A stretch of 5,023 bases of DNA, taken from Bacillota bacterium. Its GTDB lineage: Bacteria > Bacillota > Bacilli > Alicyclobacillales > SLC66. Position 1 is the stretch's first letter. Each line of letters starts with the position of its first letter. The position numbers and the translations under genes are program-made. The stretch covers positions 1-5,023 of the forward strand of contig JAJZZT010000182.1 in NCBI GenBank assembly GCA_021797415.1, given 5' to 3'. Below the pieces are notes generated by a model that saw nothing but the letters and a program-made list of their open reading frames with translations, did no database searches and was not told the origin of the DNA. Shown in pieces: positions 4,883 to 5,023 of this stretch.

Positions 4883-4911
4883 TTGCGGATCTGATATGCG
4901 GGTGGTATCGT
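4883..4911 (+). promoter_or_regulatory. Extended -10 promoter of the plus-strand RHH gene
   Basis: TTGCGG (4883-4888), a 17-base spacer and TATCGT (4906-4911), preceded by TGG. The layout matches the minus-strand promoter at 4514-4542. The -35 box is also part of a GATCCG...CGGATC inverted repeat (4855-4860 and 4886-4891). Confidence 0.5.
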
Positions 4912-4932
4912 AGTGGTATGGAGGTGGTCAAC

Positions 4933-5023
4933 ATGGCGGTGAACTCGGATCGCAACGTGCGCCGCAATTTTACGGTCCCCGCAGATATCTACGCGAGGTT
5001 GCAACGTCTGGCGGCCGACATGA
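4933..5023 (+). CDS. Second ribbon-helix-helix-like protein, N-terminal part (cut by window end)
   Basis: ATG at 4933 with GGAGG (4920-4924) eight bases upstream. The 30 visible residues end at the window edge: a short polar lead, a beta-strand-like RRNFTVP (10-16), then ADIYARLQRLAADM, matching the strand plus first helix of RHH proteins. The second helix lies outside the window, so the family call rests on half a domain. It diverges from the 59-residue RHH gene and has its own extended -10 promoter. The two proteins differ clearly in sequence and are not recent duplicates. It probably heads a rightward plus-strand gene block. Confidence 0.68.
   Translation, partial: MAVNSDRNVRRNFTVPADIYARLQRLAADM

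Noticed and set aside
1..5023. CRISPR arrays, tRNA genes, insertion sequences
   Set aside because: No regularly spaced repeats, no tRNA-like cloverleaf and no transposase or terminal inverted repeats were noticed on reading both strands.

Overview
The window looks like part of a bacterial temperate phage, prophage or integrative element. Genes are short, densely packed and arranged in strand-switching blocks, with strong AGGAGG-type ribosome sites, frequent GTG starts, sigma70-like promoters, a tyrosine recombinase, an XRE repressor and two ribbon-helix-helix (RHH) regulators. The DNA is GC-rich. The Shine-Dalgarno and -35/-10 signals point to Bacteria, but the host genus cannot be named. No tRNA, rRNA, IS element or CRISPR array was seen.

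Layout. (1) Positions 1-172, plus strand: the end of an upstream gene and a 41-residue lysine/arginine-rich protein. A strong hairpin at 189-224 separates them from the next block. (2) Positions 233-2306, minus strand: an operon read right to left as XRE repressor, an unrecognised 141-residue protein, and a 479-residue membrane-anchored trypsin-like serine protease. The joints are TAA|GTG and ATGACTAA, so translation is probably coupled. (3) Positions 2307-2419: a divergent control region with a clear minus-strand promoter and two palindromes. (4) Positions 2420-4060, plus strand: the tyrosine recombinase, a protein with an extreme Glu/Asp tail joined to it by TAATG, and a 72-residue unknown protein. 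(5) Positions about 4008-4736, minus strand: a 59-residue RHH protein, an 86-residue unknown protein with its own extended -10 promoter, and two weakly supported tiny ORFs. (6) Positions 4737-4932: a second divergent control region. (7) Position 4933 to the end, plus strand: a second RHH protein, cut off by the window.

How the genes may work together (inference): the XRE protein probably autoregulates its operon at the palindrome overlapping its -10 box, and may also affect the integrase side. The two divergent RHH proteins form what looks like a second switch. The least expected part is the repressor-linked membrane protease operon. It could serve proteolytic control of lysogeny, superinfection exclusion or host defence, but the sequence alone does not choose between these.
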